A DNA stretch of 64,000 nt from Corynebacterium sp. J010B-136 (GCF_002967075.1 NZ_PUGE01000009.1:31719-95718); one strand, 5' to 3'. Shown: positions 8,344 through 17,897, counted from the stretch's first letter. A program made the numbers and translations. Notes: a model not told the origin generated them from the letters alone.

Positions 8344-9120
8344 ATGATTGACTTATTATTCAACGAGGACCGCACAATTGCGGAGGTCGTACTCAATAAT
8401 CCCAAGGCCATGAACTCCCTGGCGCCTGAGGATCTCACCGAGCTATCGCAGGCTTATACCGAGGCTGAACAAGCCGGTGTCCGCGCGCTTCTTCTGCGTG
8501 GGGAAGGCCGTGGCTTTAGCGCTGGACGCAACATCAAGGGCCTAGATCCACGCGATGACGACGCAACCGACTACTTGGCCAACAAGGTCACCCCGGTGCT
8601 CAAGCAGATGTCGCAGTTTCCTGCACCGACCTTCGCCGCAGTCCATGGTGTCTGCCTCGGCGTCGGACTCGGTCTGGCTATTGCCACAGATATTGTCTAC
8701 GTCGCCGAAGATGCAAAGTTCGGCTCACCGTTCGCAAATCTCGGTGCGACGCTGGATTCGGGCGGACATGCGCTCTTCGTCGAAAGGCTCGGCGCGCATC
8801 GCGCGATGGACCTGATTGTCACCGGTGACATGATTTCCGGTGCCGAAGCTGTTCAAGCCGGATTGTTCTCACGCGCAGTGCCTGCCGATGACCTCCTGGA
8901 CTTCACCCGCGAAAAAGTTGAACGCGCAGCCCGCGGTGCAACGCAGGCTTTTGTGGCCTCAAAGAAGCTCGTCGCCGATATCCGCGACTCCAAGACCGGA
9001 CTGTGGGACTCCGTCCATGATGAGAACTTTGCCCAAGGCGCGCTGTGTTCATCCGAGGACTACCTCGAAGGTTTCGCCGCTTTTAATGAAAAGCGCGCCC
9101 CCGTCTTTAAAGGTATTTAG
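8344..9120 (+). CDS. paaG: 1,2-epoxyphenylacetyl-CoA isomerase (crotonase fold)
   Basis: 258-residue crotonase. PaaG isomerises the epoxide to oxepin-CoA and also shifts a double bond later in the route. The oxyanion-hole region AAVHGVCLGVGLGLAIATD is seen, and the segment LGATLDSGG has Asp where hydratases have the catalytic Glu, which fits PaaG rather than PaaF. It follows paaE after 11 bases with a GGCGG ribosome site. Assignment to paaG over another crotonase rests on this Asp and the operon. Confidence 0.82.
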   Translation: MIDLLFNEDRTIAEVVLNNPKAMNSLAPEDLTELSQAYTEAEQAGVRALLLRGEGRGFSAGRNIKGLDPRDDDATDYLANKVTPVLKQMSQFPAPTFAAVHGVCLGVGLGLAIATDIVYVAEDAKFGSPFANLGATLDSGGHALFVERLGAHRAMDLIVTGDMISGAEAVQAGLFSRAVPADDLLDFTREKVERAARGATQAFVASKKLVADIRDSKTGLWDSVHDENFAQGALCSSEDYLEGFAAFNEKRAPVFKGI

Positions 9121-9175
9121 ACCAGCGAGAACGACTTCAATAGTTCCTAGTTAAGTACAAGCAAGAAGGACAAGC

Positions 9176-10381
9176 ATGACTGATTCAAGTGCATACCTGG
9201 TGTCAGGTTTTAGAACCCCGGTGGGAAAGTACGGCGGCGCGTTGTCATCGGTACGCCCTGATGACCTGATGGCGCTGACTATTCAAAAGACCGTCGAAGA
9301 GGCCGGGCTCGATCCAGCGGCAGTAGATGAAGTCATCATCGGCAATGCCAATGGTGCGGGTGAAGAAAACCGCAACGTCGCGCGCTTGGCTTGGCTGCTT
9401 GCTGGTTACCCGGATACCGTGCCAGGCATTACCGTCAACCGCTTGTGCGCATCAGGTATGTCCGCGATTGCACTGGCCACCGCCATGGTCGAGTCCGGGC
9501 AAGCAGATATCGTCCTGGCCGGCGGCGTCGAATCCATGTCGCGCGCACCATGGGTGATGGAAAAGCCCACGACAGCTTTCGCCCGTCCGGGCGAGGTCTT
9601 TGATACCTCCATCGGCTGGCGTTTTGTGAACAAGAAATTCGCCGGCATGGACAAGATGACCTATTCCATGCCCGAAACGGCTGAGGAAGTAGCCAAGGTC
9701 TTTAACATCAGCCGCGAGGATGCCGATGCTTTTGCAGCCCGCTCCCATGAGCGTGCACTCGCAGCGATTGCAGATGGAAAATTCAATGCCGAAATCGTGC
9801 CCGTGGAGGTCAAAGACCGCAAGGGCAATGTCACCATCGTTGATACCGATGAAGGCCCACGCCCAGGTTCAACCCCAGAGGTGCTGTCCAAGCTTCGTCC
9901 GGTGACCAAGCTTGGCGATGTCACCACCGCCGGCAATTCCTCCTCACTTAACGATGGCGCATCCGCGGTCATCGTGGCCTCACAAAAAGGCATCGAAAAG
10001 CTGGGGCTCAAACCCCGCGCCCGAGTGGTAGCGAATGCGGCACGTGGTCTACAACCAGAAATCATGGGCATGGGTCCAGTACTGGCAACACGCGAGATTC
10101 TCAGCCGCACCGGCTGGGACCTCAACGACGTTGACGCAGTAGAACTCAACGAGGCTTTCGCGACGCAGTCTTTGGCATGTATCCGCGAACTGGATCTGGA
10201 TGAGGAGAAGACCAATGCGTGGGGCGGTGCGATTGCACTGGGCCACCCACTGGGTTCTTCCGGTTCGCGCATCACGTTGACGCTGCTCAACCGGCTCGAA
10301 ACCGAAGGTGGCACCCGCGGAATTGCCACCATGTGCATTGGCGTAGGCCAGGGTACAGCGATTGCGATTGAGAGGGTCTAA
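9176..10381 (+). CDS. paaJ: 3-oxoadipyl-CoA / 3-oxo-5,6-dehydrosuberyl-CoA thiolase
   Basis: 401-residue thiolase. The nucleophilic Cys is in NRLCASGMS (Cys91), and the C-terminal His and Cys are in ALGHPLGSSG and TMCIGVGQG. In the Paa pathway it acts twice, on dehydrosuberyl-CoA and on 3-oxoadipyl-CoA, giving acetyl-CoA and succinyl-CoA. It is a paralogue of PcaF at 22704-23939. GAAGGA precedes the start, and its stop overlaps the paaF start by one base. Confidence 0.92.
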   Translation: MTDSSAYLVSGFRTPVGKYGGALSSVRPDDLMALTIQKTVEEAGLDPAAVDEVIIGNANGAGEENRNVARLAWLLAGYPDTVPGITVNRLCASGMSAIALATAMVESGQADIVLAGGVESMSRAPWVMEKPTTAFARPGEVFDTSIGWRFVNKKFAGMDKMTYSMPETAEEVAKVFNISREDADAFAARSHERALAAIADGKFNAEIVPVEVKDRKGNVTIVDTDEGPRPGSTPEVLSKLRPVTKLGDVTTAGNSSSLNDGASAVIVASQKGIEKLGLKPRARVVANAARGLQPEIMGMGPVLATREILSRTGWDLNDVDAVELNEAFATQSLACIRELDLDEEKTNAWGGAIALGHPLGSSGSRITLTLLNRLETEGGTRGIATMCIGVGQGTAIAIERV

Positions 10382-11169
10382 TGACTGATATTCAGACTGC
10401 CACCAAGGACTTCTCGGCGCTACAGGTCACCGTGGAAGACGGCTTTGTCATTGCGCGGATGAACCGACCGGAGGTACGCAACGCGATTGATGAAACCATG
10501 GTCGAGGAATTCCACACATTGTGTGGATTGCTCGAGCGTGACCCGCAGATTCTAGTAATTACCGGCTGCGTTGCGGAAACCTCCAAGGGCCCGCGCGGTA
10601 TTTTCGCATCTGGCGCCGACATCGCGCAGTTGCGTGAGCGCCGCCGCGAGGATGCGCTGCGCGGGATTAATTCGGGCGTGTTTCATCGGATAGCGAAACT
10701 GCCCGCGCCAGTCATTGCAGCCATCGACGGGTTCGCCCTCGGCGGTGGCCTGGAGCTGGCGCTGGCAGCAGATTTCCGGATTGCCACGCCCGGCGCGAAA
10801 TTCGGCCAACCCGAGGCGAACCTCGGCATCATCGCTGGCGCAGGCGCGCTATGGCGGCTGAAGGAAGCCGTGGGCAACCCGCTGGCGAAAGAGATTCTGC
10901 TGGCCGGACGCGTACTCACCGGCGAGGAAGCCGCGCAGTCCCACCTGGTCAACGAGCTTTTCGAACCAGAAGCGCTCGAGGACGGTGCCCGCGCCTGGGC
11001 GAAGAAGATTGCCGCGCTGGATCCACTGGCAGTGCGGCTGTCCAAGCAGCTTTTCGATATGCCCGTGGAAGCACATCCGGCAATAGACAATATCGCGCAG
11101 GCGGTGCTCTTTGAATCCGAAGCAAAATTTGACCGTATGCAGGCATTTTTAGACCGCAAGAAGAAGTAA
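10381..11169 (+). CDS. paaF: 2,3-dehydroadipyl-CoA hydratase
   Basis: 262-residue crotonase. AAIDGFALGGGLELALAADF forms the oxyanion hole, and FGQPEANLGIIAGAGA has the hydratase-type Glu (QPE) that PaaG lacks. It hydrates 2,3-didehydroadipyl-CoA to 3-hydroxyadipyl-CoA, the substrate of the next gene, paaH. The start sits in the TAATG overlap with paaJ. About 30 bp separate it from paaH. Confidence 0.88.
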   Translation: MTDIQTATKDFSALQVTVEDGFVIARMNRPEVRNAIDETMVEEFHTLCGLLERDPQILVITGCVAETSKGPRGIFASGADIAQLRERRREDALRGINSGVFHRIAKLPAPVIAAIDGFALGGGLELALAADFRIATPGAKFGQPEANLGIIAGAGALWRLKEAVGNPLAKEILLAGRVLTGEEAAQSHLVNELFEPEALEDGARAWAKKIAALDPLAVRLSKQLFDMPVEAHPAIDNIAQAVLFESEAKFDRMQAFLDRKKK

Positions 11170-11197
11170 GAATCAGAAGAGTTTAAGGAGACGGAAC

Positions 11198-12043
11198 ATG
11201 GCTGTACCGGAAAAGGTTGGGGTGCTCGGCGGTGGCCGCATGGGCGCGGGCATTGCGCACGCGTTTTTGGCCGCTGGCGCGAATGTGAAAGTCGTCGACA
11301 TCAACGACGATGCGGTTGCGGCCGCGAAAGCTCGGGTGGAAAAGGCCATTCAAGGTTCCATCGACCGCGGTGCCGAAGGCACCTTCGAGTCCTGGGCAGA
11401 GCGTCTGACGCTCTCCACCGAGGTGTCAGAATTCGCTGGTTTTGACCTCGTCGTCGAAGCAGTTCCAGAGTCCATGGAGCTCAAGACCACGGCGTTTAGC
11501 AATATCGCACAGGCGGCACCGGAGGCGGTTATCGCGACGAATACCTCGTCACTGTCGGTCTCACAGCTGGCAGATACCGTGGCTAATGACGTGATTGGCC
11601 TGCACTTTTTCAACCCAGTGCCAGCCTCGAAGCTGGTGGAAGTCGTTATCGCGAAATCCACCCCAGACGCTTTGGTCGAAACCGCGAAGGGCTGGGTCGA
11701 AGACCTCGGCAAAACCGCGGTGGTAGTTAAGGATGCACCAGGCTTTGCATCATCCCGCTTGGGCGTTGCCATCGCCTTGGAAGCAATCCGCATGGTGGAA
11801 GAGGGCGTAGCATCTGCACGCGATATCGATAATGCGATGGTGCTGGGCTACAAGTTCCCCATCGGGCCGCTAGAGCTTACCGATATTGTGGGCCTCGATG
11901 TCCGCTTAGGCATCGCTGAGTACCTCGAGTCCACCCTGGGTGCGCGCTTCGCTCCGCCGCAGTTGATGCGGGACATGGTCGCCCGCGGCGAGCTGGGCCG
12001 CAAGTCCGGCAAAGGGTTTTACGATTACTCACAAAGTTCGTAA
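11198..12043 (+). CDS. paaH: 3-hydroxyadipyl-CoA dehydrogenase
   Basis: 281 residues, a compact 3-hydroxyacyl-CoA dehydrogenase. The Rossmann motif VGVLGGGRMGAGIAHAF is at the N terminus, the catalytic His lies in GLHFFNPVP and the C-terminal helical domain follows (GYKFPIGPLELTDIVGLDV). It uses NAD to make 3-oxoadipyl-CoA. It has one C-terminal domain, unlike the longer E. coli PaaH. TTAAGGAGA precedes the ATG. It is the last gene of the operon before the hairpin at 12060-12108. Confidence 0.92.
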   Translation: MAVPEKVGVLGGGRMGAGIAHAFLAAGANVKVVDINDDAVAAAKARVEKAIQGSIDRGAEGTFESWAERLTLSTEVSEFAGFDLVVEAVPESMELKTTAFSNIAQAAPEAVIATNTSSLSVSQLADTVANDVIGLHFFNPVPASKLVEVVIAKSTPDALVETAKGWVEDLGKTAVVVKDAPGFASSRLGVAIALEAIRMVEEGVASARDIDNAMVLGYKFPIGPLELTDIVGLDVRLGIAEYLESTLGARFAPPQLMRDMVARGELGRKSGKGFYDYSQSS

Positions 12044-12059
12044 TCGTTCAACATCGGTT

Positions 12060-12108
12060 AATGCTGTTATTGAGAAAAATCCTAAGATTTCTTCTCAATA
12101 ACAGCATT
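12060..12108. terminator. Long hairpin between convergent paaH and thioesterase gene
   Basis: Perfect 17-bp arms 12060-12076 and 12092-12108 (AATGCTGTTATTGAGAA and its complement), with further pairing toward a CTAA loop. The right arm and loop are the last codons of the minus-strand thioesterase gene. There is no T-run, so factor-independent termination is uncertain; a convergent transcription barrier is the likely role. Confidence 0.6.
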
Positions 12109-12486
12109 GGTGATACGCGCCGTGCACAAACGGCGGCCGGATTCATCAGCAATGACAACTTCATGACTGGTCAGGCTGCGGCCTAAGTGCAATGCGGTGG
12201 CGGTAGCGGTGACCATCCCGGCATAGCCGGAAGCATGATGGGTGGCGTTGATATCCACGCCCACGGCTACCTTTCCCAAGGTAGAGGCGTGAATAACAGC
12301 GGCCCAGCTTCCAACCGCTTCAGCCAAACACGCCATGGCCCCGCCGTGGAGCAGGCCGAGGGATTGCCGGTTGCCATCGATAGGCATGGTGGCAACTACC
12401 TTGGTGGCTGATTGCTCAAGTACCTTGACCCCCATCTTTTCATCGAGTTCTCCCAGTTCAATCGTCCACGGCTCATACTTTTGCAT
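12082..12486 (-). CDS. Hotdog-fold acyl-CoA thioesterase
   Basis: 134 residues with the PaaI/MenI-like signature LGLLHGGAMACLAEAVGSWA (about 48-67), where Glu is the likely catalytic base. It resembles the 4HBT-II group (1,4-dihydroxy-2-naphthoyl-CoA and phenylacetyl-CoA-type thioesterases). It lies between paaH and paaZ but on the other strand, 45 bp from paaZ. A second CoA-recycling thioesterase for the Paa pathway is a reasonable guess; the substrate is not shown by sequence. Its 3' end forms one arm of the long hairpin at 12060-12108. Confidence 0.8.
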   Translation of the reverse strand: MQKYEPWTIELGELDEKMGVKVLEQSATKVVATMPIDGNRQSLGLLHGGAMACLAEAVGSWAAVIHASTLGKVAVGVDINATHHASGYAGMVTATATALHLGRSLTSHEVVIADESGRRLCTARITNAVIEKKS

Positions 12487-12531
12487 TCTTCTTCTCTCTT
12501 CTTTTCTTCGTAATGTTTTAGAAAGGCAACC

Positions 12532-14613
12532 ATGACTACCTCCCTTATCGATACCATCGTCCCCAGCTTTTTATCTGGAAAGTGGCTTACTCCGGACAAT
12601 CCAACCCGTATCACTGAGGTTGCTGACCCGTCGACCGGTGAGATTGTCGCGCGCGTATCCGCTGAAGGTTTAGATATTGCCGCCGCGGTTGATTATGCCC
12701 GCGATATCGGCCGTAAGAACCTGCAAGAGTTAACCATTCATGAGCGTTCTTTGAAGATTAAAGAACTGGCCATCTTCTTGCAGGACCATCGCGATGAGCT
12801 TAACGCATTGGCGCATAAGACGGGTGCGAATAAGCGCGATAATTTTGTTGACGTCGATGGCGGCATTTCCACCATGTTCACCATTTCTTCCAAGGGCCGC
12901 CGTGAAATGCCGAATGCGCACGTGGTCACCGATGGTGAGCCGGAGGTCTTTTCCAAGGACGGCTCTTTCATCGGCCGGCATATCTACACCACCATTCCGG
13001 GTATTGCGGTGCAGATTAACGCCTTCAACTTCCCTGTGTGGGGCATGTTGGAGAAGTTCGCGCCGTCATTTATTGCGGGCGTGCCGAGCATCGTCAAGCC
13101 AGCAACGCCAACTGGCTTTGTCACCCAGGCCCTGGTGCGTTTGATGTTGGAGTCGGGGATTTTGCCGGAAGGTTCGCTGCAGCTGATTTCTGGTTCCGCA
13201 CGCGACTTGCTTGACCACCTGGATTTCCGCGACCACGTCGCTTTTACGGGTTCTGCGCAGACAGCGAATACACTGCGTGCGCACAAGAATGTCCTGGAGG
13301 GCGGGATTCAGTTCTCCGCGGAGGCAGACTCCCTCAACTCGGCGATTTTGGGCACCGATGTCACCGAAGATGCCCCGGAGTTTGAGGCCTACACCAAGGC
13401 TGTCTTCAATGAGATGACCTCGAAGGCTGGACAAAAGTGTACGGCGATCCGCCGCGCGATAGTGCCCAATGACCTGGTGGAGCCATTTATCGCAGCGTTG
13501 TCGCAGCGTCTGGAGTCCAAGGTTGTACCCGGCGATCCGCGCGATGAGAATGCGACGATGGGGCCGTTGGTTTCCATCGAGCAGCGTGACGATGTGGCAT
13601 CGGCAGTGCAGAATCTTATCGATGCCGGCGGCGAGGTCGTCTACGGCGGCGCCGATAAGCTCGACGGCGCTTTCTTCGCACCGACCATCTTGCGTTTCGA
13701 TGATGCCCAGGCCGAAGCCGTGCACTCAACCGAAGCTTTCGGCCCGGTCATCTCTGTCATTGGCTATAACGAGCCAACTGAGGCAGTTGAGCTCGCTGCC
13801 AAGGGCGCTGGCTCCCTGGTGGCTTCTGTCATTACTCACGATGACGAGCTCGCCGCACTATATGGCCGCGGCATTGCTGCCTACCACGGCCGCGTGCATT
13901 TCTTGGACCGCGTGGATGCAAAGACTTCCACCGGCCACGGTTCCCCACTGCCACACCTGGTCCACGGTGGCCCAGGCCGCGCCGGCGGTGGTGAGGAGCT
14001 CGGCGGTATCCGCGGCATCCTGCACTACATGCAGCGCACCGCGGTTCAGGGCAGCCCGGATCACCTCACTGCCGTGACTGGCCAGTGGCACCGCGGCGCG
14101 GCAGTCAACCGCGTGACCCGTCAGGATGTCATCGATGGCACCGGCGTGCACCCCTTCCGCAAGGACCTGGCAACGCTCAATATCGGCGACCAGTTCGCCT
14201 CTGACCTGCGCAAGGTCACCCTTGAGGAAATCCTGGCCTTTGCGAAGGAAACCGGTGATACCTTCTACGCGCATACCGATGAAGAAGCCGCCATGGCCAA
14301 CCCCTTCTTCCCACGGCGTGTGGCCCACGGTTACCTGCTGGTTTCCTGGGCCGCGGGTCTGTTCGTTGAACCTGCTCCAGGTCCAGTCCTTGCCAACTAC
14401 GGCTTAGAAAACCTGCGCTTTATCGAGCCGGTCACCTACGACGACTCCGTGCGCATTGAGCTCACCGCCAAGCGAATTACCCCACGTGTGACCGATGACT
14501 ACGGTGAGGTCTGCTGGGACGCCGCCCTCTACAACCAAGACGACGTCCTCGTCGCTTCCTACGACGTGCTGACCCTGGTGGAAAAGGAGGACACTATCTA
14601 CGCGCAGAAGTAA
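12532..14613 (+). CDS. paaZ: Bifunctional oxepin-CoA hydrolase / 3-oxo-5,6-dehydrosuberyl-CoA semialdehyde dehydrogenase
   Basis: 693 residues, two domains as in PaaZ. Residues about 1-520 are an aldehyde dehydrogenase with catalytic Glu in [11 protein letters not shown] and Cys in [11 protein letters not shown]. Residues about 550-690 are a MaoC-like hotdog hydratase with [18 protein letters not shown] and RVAHGY. The C-terminal domain opens oxepin-CoA and the N-terminal domain oxidises the aldehyde with NADP. AAAGG precedes the start. Its last codons (TIYAQK) are repeated as DNA at 15195-15211. Confidence 0.95.
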   Translation: MTTSLIDTIVPSFLSGKWLTPDNPTRITEVADPSTGEIVARVSAEGLDIAAAVDYARDIGRKNLQELTIHERSLKIKELAIFLQDHRDELNALAHKTGANKRDNFVDVDGGISTMFTISSKGRREMPNAHVVTDGEPEVFSKDGSFIGRHIYTTIPGIAVQINAFNFPVWGMLEKFAPSFIAGVPSIVKPATPTGFVTQALVRLMLESGILPEGSLQLISGSARDLLDHLDFRDHVAFTGSAQTANTLRAHKNVLEGGIQFSAEADSLNSAILGTDVTEDAPEFEAYTKAVFNEMTSKAGQKCTAIRRAIVPNDLVEPFIAALSQRLESKVVPGDPRDENATMGPLVSIEQRDDVASAVQNLIDAGGEVVYGGADKLDGAFFAPTILRFDDAQAEAVHSTEAFGPVISVIGYNEPTEAVELAAKGAGSLVASVITHDDELAALYGRGIAAYHGRVHFLDRVDAKTSTGHGSPLPHLVHGGPGRAGGGEELGGIRGILHYMQRTAVQGSPDHLTAVTGQWHRGAAVNRVTRQDVIDGTGVHPFRKDLATLNIGDQFASDLRKVTLEEILAFAKETGDTFYAHTDEEAAMANPFFPRRVAHGYLLVSWAAGLFVEPAPGPVLANYGLENLRFIEPVTYDDSVRIELTAKRITPRVTDDYGEVCWDAALYNQDDVLVASYDVLTLVEKEDTIYAQK
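14596..14612 (+). repeat. 17-bp direct repeat, copy 1 (paaZ 3' end)
   Basis: ATCTACGCGCAGAAGTA, the last codons and most of the stop codon of paaZ. An exact second copy lies at 15195-15211. The two bracket the terminator and the AT-rich gene at 14684-15106, reminiscent of an attachment-site duplication, though no integrase is present. Confidence 0.75.
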
Positions 14614-14630
14614 CCGCGAAACCCTTTAAC

Positions 14631-14659
14631 AGCAGTACTGCATTTTATGCAGTACTGCT
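14631..14659 (+). terminator. Hairpin terminator after paaZ
   Basis: AGCAGTACTGCA, loop TTTTA, then the exact complement TGCAGTACTGCT, followed by CTTTC. Perfect 12-bp stem; it can serve paaZ and also the convergent small gene. Confidence 0.75.
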
Positions 14660-14683
14660 CTTTCATGGGTCAGGTTGAGGACT

Positions 14684-15106
14684 TCACTTCTGGAAGTCGA
14701 TCCCTTTAGCCGTAGCAGCTATTTCAGCCACTCGATCGCCATCAGGATGCTCCTCGAAGTCCTTTAATTCCTCGACCAGAGCATTAGGGTCACCATTTTG
14801 GTGTCTATTCCAAAACGTCACCAAAGCTGTAGCAGCTAGATCAACCGACCCCGGAAGATGAACAAGAGGAAACAGATATTCATAAACTAAATTCTGAATT
14901 CTCTCGAATTCCACACTCGCTGGAAGAATTTTGACGACTTCTTGAATGAAATCACTTACTTTCTCAGCATTATCAAACTTCCACTCATACGAAACTTCAC
15001 TCCATTCCTCTGCAGAAAACTGGTTAAACAAAGCCACTAGCGTGGCTTCATCTCTGTTGTTCACAGCCTCAATAGCAGCTTCGAAATCAGAAACTTCCAC
15101 TAGCAC
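14684..15106 (-). CDS. Unknown protein, AT-rich gene
   Basis: 140 residues, acidic, predicted mostly helical (EAIEAVNNRDEATLVALFNQ); no signal peptide or membrane segment. I do not recognise the family; the size and composition would also fit a small immunity-type or regulatory protein, but nothing proves this. The base composition looks clearly more AT-rich than the neighbouring paa genes, suggesting transfer. It lies convergent to paaZ and within a 17-bp direct repeat of the paaZ 3' end. Confidence 0.6.
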   Translation of the reverse strand: MLVEVSDFEAAIEAVNNRDEATLVALFNQFSAEEWSEVSYEWKFDNAEKVSDFIQEVVKILPASVEFERIQNLVYEYLFPLVHLPGSVDLAATALVTFWNRHQNGDPNALVEELKDFEEHPDGDRVAEIAATAKGIDFQK

Positions 15107-15194
15107 TTCACCCCACCGTTTCCAATATGTCCATTATTTGAATACGTTACAACAATCGACTGGTTCTTATATTTCCATACTTGCTATGGGCATC

Positions 15195-15211
15195 ATCTAC
15201 GCGCAGAAGTA
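15195..15211 (+). repeat. 17-bp direct repeat, copy 2
   Basis: Exact copy of the paaZ 3' end (14596-14612), here not in any recognised gene. The flanking bases on both sides differ from those of copy 1. Confidence 0.75.
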
Positions 15212-15323
15212 GCAGCACAGCACGCAATGACAACTAGAATGCGCGTAAATACCTGACAACTTGAGTGAACTGACTTACATTTAACTCCAATATTGTTACG
15301 CAACACATTAGTGGAGGTTGTTC

Positions 15324-16844
15324 ATGGCTGAGCAGAATTTTGATTTCATCATTGCGGGTGCGGGCTCATCAGGAAATGTCATTGCACGCAGACTAATCGA
15401 TGCCGGCAAGACCGTCGCGATTATTGAAGCCGGCCCCTATGACACCAATCCGGATATCACCAAGGTTTATGACCTAGGCAAGTTGTGGCACAGCGAGCAG
15501 GACTGGGACTATCGCACTTTGCCGCAGACACACGCCAATAATCGTGAACTGCACATTCCGCGCGGCAAGGTCATGGGCGGCTCCCATGCTTTGAACGCCA
15601 CCATCTGGGTGCGCGGGGCAAAGGAAGACTATGACACCTGGGCATATCTCGGCTGTGACGGCTGGTCATGGGATGAAGTTCTGCCAGCTTTCAAAGCTAT
15701 TGAAAACTATCCCGACGGTGACCCAGAAACCCGCGGGCATGACGGCCTTCTGGATGTCCGCAGCGATTATGAAACCAATCCACTGCAAGACGCCATGTTG
15801 GAAGCCGGGCAACAAGCCGGCATTCCGCTCAACGAAGACTACAACTCCGGCAACCCCGAAGGTATCGGCCGGATCCAGGCCAATGTCCGCGACGGTAATC
15901 GCTTCAACACCTGGCACGCGTATCTCAAGCCAGTGGCGGATCATGACAACCTCACCATCATCACCGACGCCAAGGTTCAACGTGTAATCGTGGACGGCGA
16001 CACCGTAAAGGGCGTGGAGATAAGGGGTGAGGGTGGCATCGATAAGCTTTATGCACAAGAAACCATCCTGTGTGCTGGTGCTTTGAACTCTCCCGAAATT
16101 CTCCTGCGCTCTGGCATCGGCCCTGCTGACGAACTTGAAGCCCTGGGTGTGACCGTGACCCATGACTTGCCTGGTGTGGGCAAGAACCTGCACGACCACA
16201 TCCTCTCCCCCGTCATCTTTGAAGCTACAGAGAAGCAAATCCCTGCCTCCCCTGTACTGCCGGCTGAGGTGCACGTGTTTACCAAGTCTGCTCCGGATAA
16301 GGCCGTGCCGGATACCCAGCCGCTGTATTTTTCCGTCCCGATGTACAACGAGGACATGGAAGGCCCCGCCAATGCCTTTACGCTGATGGGCGGACTGGTG
16401 CGTCCGGCCTCCCGCGGCGAGCTAACGCTGACTGGTCCGGAAGATGATGACCCGATCGCACTCGACGTGGGAGTACTCAGCGTGCAATCCGATATGGATG
16501 CGCTGGTAGCGTCCGTCAAAGAATCCCGCGAAGTCGGCCGCCAAGAAGCCCTTGCTGAATGGGGTCCCGTGGAAATCTACCCCGGCGCAGATGTTTCCGA
16601 TGACGACCTAGAAGATTACGTGCGCCGCAGCGTAGTGACCTATCACCACCAAGTTGGCACCTGCAAGATGGGCACCGATGCCCTTGCCGTGGTCTCCCCA
16701 CACACCCTTCGCGTTTATGGCCTAAACGGCTTACGCGTTGCCGATGCTTCCATCATGCCGCTGGTTCCTACCGGCAACACCAACGCCCCGACCATCATGA
16801 TTGCTGAGCGCGCCGCGAAGTTCATCCTCGATGATGTGAACTAG
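15324..16844 (+). CDS. GMC-family FAD oxidoreductase (choline/alcohol dehydrogenase type)
   Basis: 506 residues from the ATG with GGAGG (15313-15317) six bases upstream; an in-frame TTG at 15318 is unlikely. The FAD-binding IIAGAGSSGNVIARRL is at the N terminus. GMC signature 1 is GKVMGGSHALNATIWVRG, signature 2 is GALNSPEILLRSGIGP, and the C-terminal catalytic region is YHHQVGTCKMG with TGNTNAPTIMIAERAAKFI. The family oxidises alcohols such as choline or aryl alcohols; the substrate is unknown. It stands alone between the paa region and an unknown gene. Confidence 0.85.
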   Translation: MAEQNFDFIIAGAGSSGNVIARRLIDAGKTVAIIEAGPYDTNPDITKVYDLGKLWHSEQDWDYRTLPQTHANNRELHIPRGKVMGGSHALNATIWVRGAKEDYDTWAYLGCDGWSWDEVLPAFKAIENYPDGDPETRGHDGLLDVRSDYETNPLQDAMLEAGQQAGIPLNEDYNSGNPEGIGRIQANVRDGNRFNTWHAYLKPVADHDNLTIITDAKVQRVIVDGDTVKGVEIRGEGGIDKLYAQETILCAGALNSPEILLRSGIGPADELEALGVTVTHDLPGVGKNLHDHILSPVIFEATEKQIPASPVLPAEVHVFTKSAPDKAVPDTQPLYFSVPMYNEDMEGPANAFTLMGGLVRPASRGELTLTGPEDDDPIALDVGVLSVQSDMDALVASVKESREVGRQEALAEWGPVEIYPGADVSDDDLEDYVRRSVVTYHHQVGTCKMGTDALAVVSPHTLRVYGLNGLRVADASIMPLVPTGNTNAPTIMIAERAAKFILDDVN

Positions 16845-16850
16845 CACGTT

Positions 16851-16892
16851 TCTCACGCGCTGAAACAAGCATTCTCCGCAGCGCGTGAGAAC
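16851..16892. terminator. Hairpin downstream of the GMC oxidoreductase
   Basis: Perfect 13-bp arms TTCTCACGCGCTG (16851-16863) and CAGCGCGTGAGAA (16880-16892) just after the stop codon. No T-run, so termination strength is uncertain. Confidence 0.55.
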
Positions 16893-17101
16893 CACCGCTA
16901 CATCAATACACCTGCGATGACATAGGCGGTGTCCAACCAATAAAAGCCCACCTTGGCATAGAGCAATGGAATTCCGCTGAAAGTATTGATTTCGAAATGC
17001 TCATCTTCCGGAAAGAGGACAAAGGATATGGCGGGATAACCGCTGATCCTTGAGCGACATAATCTCAACTTACCAGCTGCCCCGCGATTGCGATTAGTCT
17101 T

Positions 17102-17107
17102 TAGACT
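17102..17107 (+). promoter_or_regulatory. -10 element for a leaderless gene
   Basis: TAGACT ends seven bases before the ATG at 17115, so transcription would start at or next to the start codon. No good -35 was found. The same TAGACT-7-start arrangement occurs at 55953-55966. Confidence 0.5.
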
Positions 17108-17114
17108 GTTAATC

Positions 17115-17891
17115 ATGATGGACAACGAATATGCGGCAGTTGGTTTCACCTATGATTCCTTCGATGACTTGATGTATGACCTCATGGATGAGACCGGCGG
17201 GAAAGGCATCACCTTTCCCGGTTTTGAAGGTGTGGTGGTCTATCAAGATCCGACAGGCCCGCGCATGTCTGCTTTTAAAGATGAGGATGGGTGGCGGACT
17301 AATCCCGGTTTCTTAACCGATACCCCGATTGATGCCACCGCGTACCGCGCTGGGGATTTCATCGCGCATGTCGCTATACGCCGCGCGGATAACGGCGAAA
17401 TTTTCAATAACGTGATTGCCGCGAGCGATGAATTCTTCGCCCTGCCTCCAGGCAATCCAGCTGGGGGTCAAAGCATCCGCACCCCGCAGGGCGCGTTGAG
17501 CGCGTGGGCAAAAGAGTATGAGCTTTTCGATGACGCCGCCACTTGGGCCGCATCCGACAAAGCCTTTACGTCACAAGACGCCGACGGCAACCAACAGACC
17601 ACCCCGAATATGCTGTTTAGTCCCTCCGCGGAGAAATTCCACCAGGATTTTAGCCCGCGTGATTTAAGCCCTTATGCCAAGCTCGTGGGCGAGATTGCTG
17701 AAATTAAGAAGCGTACCAACCAGCTGACCAAGCAGACTTTCCTCATTGCCACCATCAATTACCCCGCCGGCGAACTACCGGTTCTCTTCCCCGGTGATAC
17801 CCAGGTCAAGGCCGGTAATGTCTTCGATGGCACCGTCTTTTTATCCTTCGGTGCAGGGTTTTGGGCTAACCGCGAACAAAGTCAGTCATAG
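17115..17891 (+). CDS. Unknown protein, probably leaderless
   Basis: 258 residues from the chosen ATG, with no ribosome site but a -10 hexamer seven bases upstream. An upstream in-frame TTG at 17088 is less likely. Acidic, soluble and without obvious membrane segments; it contains short conserved-looking stretches such as GFEGVVVYQDPTGPRMSAFKD and a hydrophobic C-terminal part (NVFDGTVFLSFGAGFW). I do not recognise the family. It is a single-gene unit closed by the hairpin at 17898-17935. Confidence 0.65.
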   Translation: MMDNEYAAVGFTYDSFDDLMYDLMDETGGKGITFPGFEGVVVYQDPTGPRMSAFKDEDGWRTNPGFLTDTPIDATAYRAGDFIAHVAIRRADNGEIFNNVIAASDEFFALPPGNPAGGQSIRTPQGALSAWAKEYELFDDAATWAASDKAFTSQDADGNQQTTPNMLFSPSAEKFHQDFSPRDLSPYAKLVGEIAEIKKRTNQLTKQTFLIATINYPAGELPVLFPGDTQVKAGNVFDGTVFLSFGAGFWANREQSQS

Positions 17892-17897
17892 ATAGAC

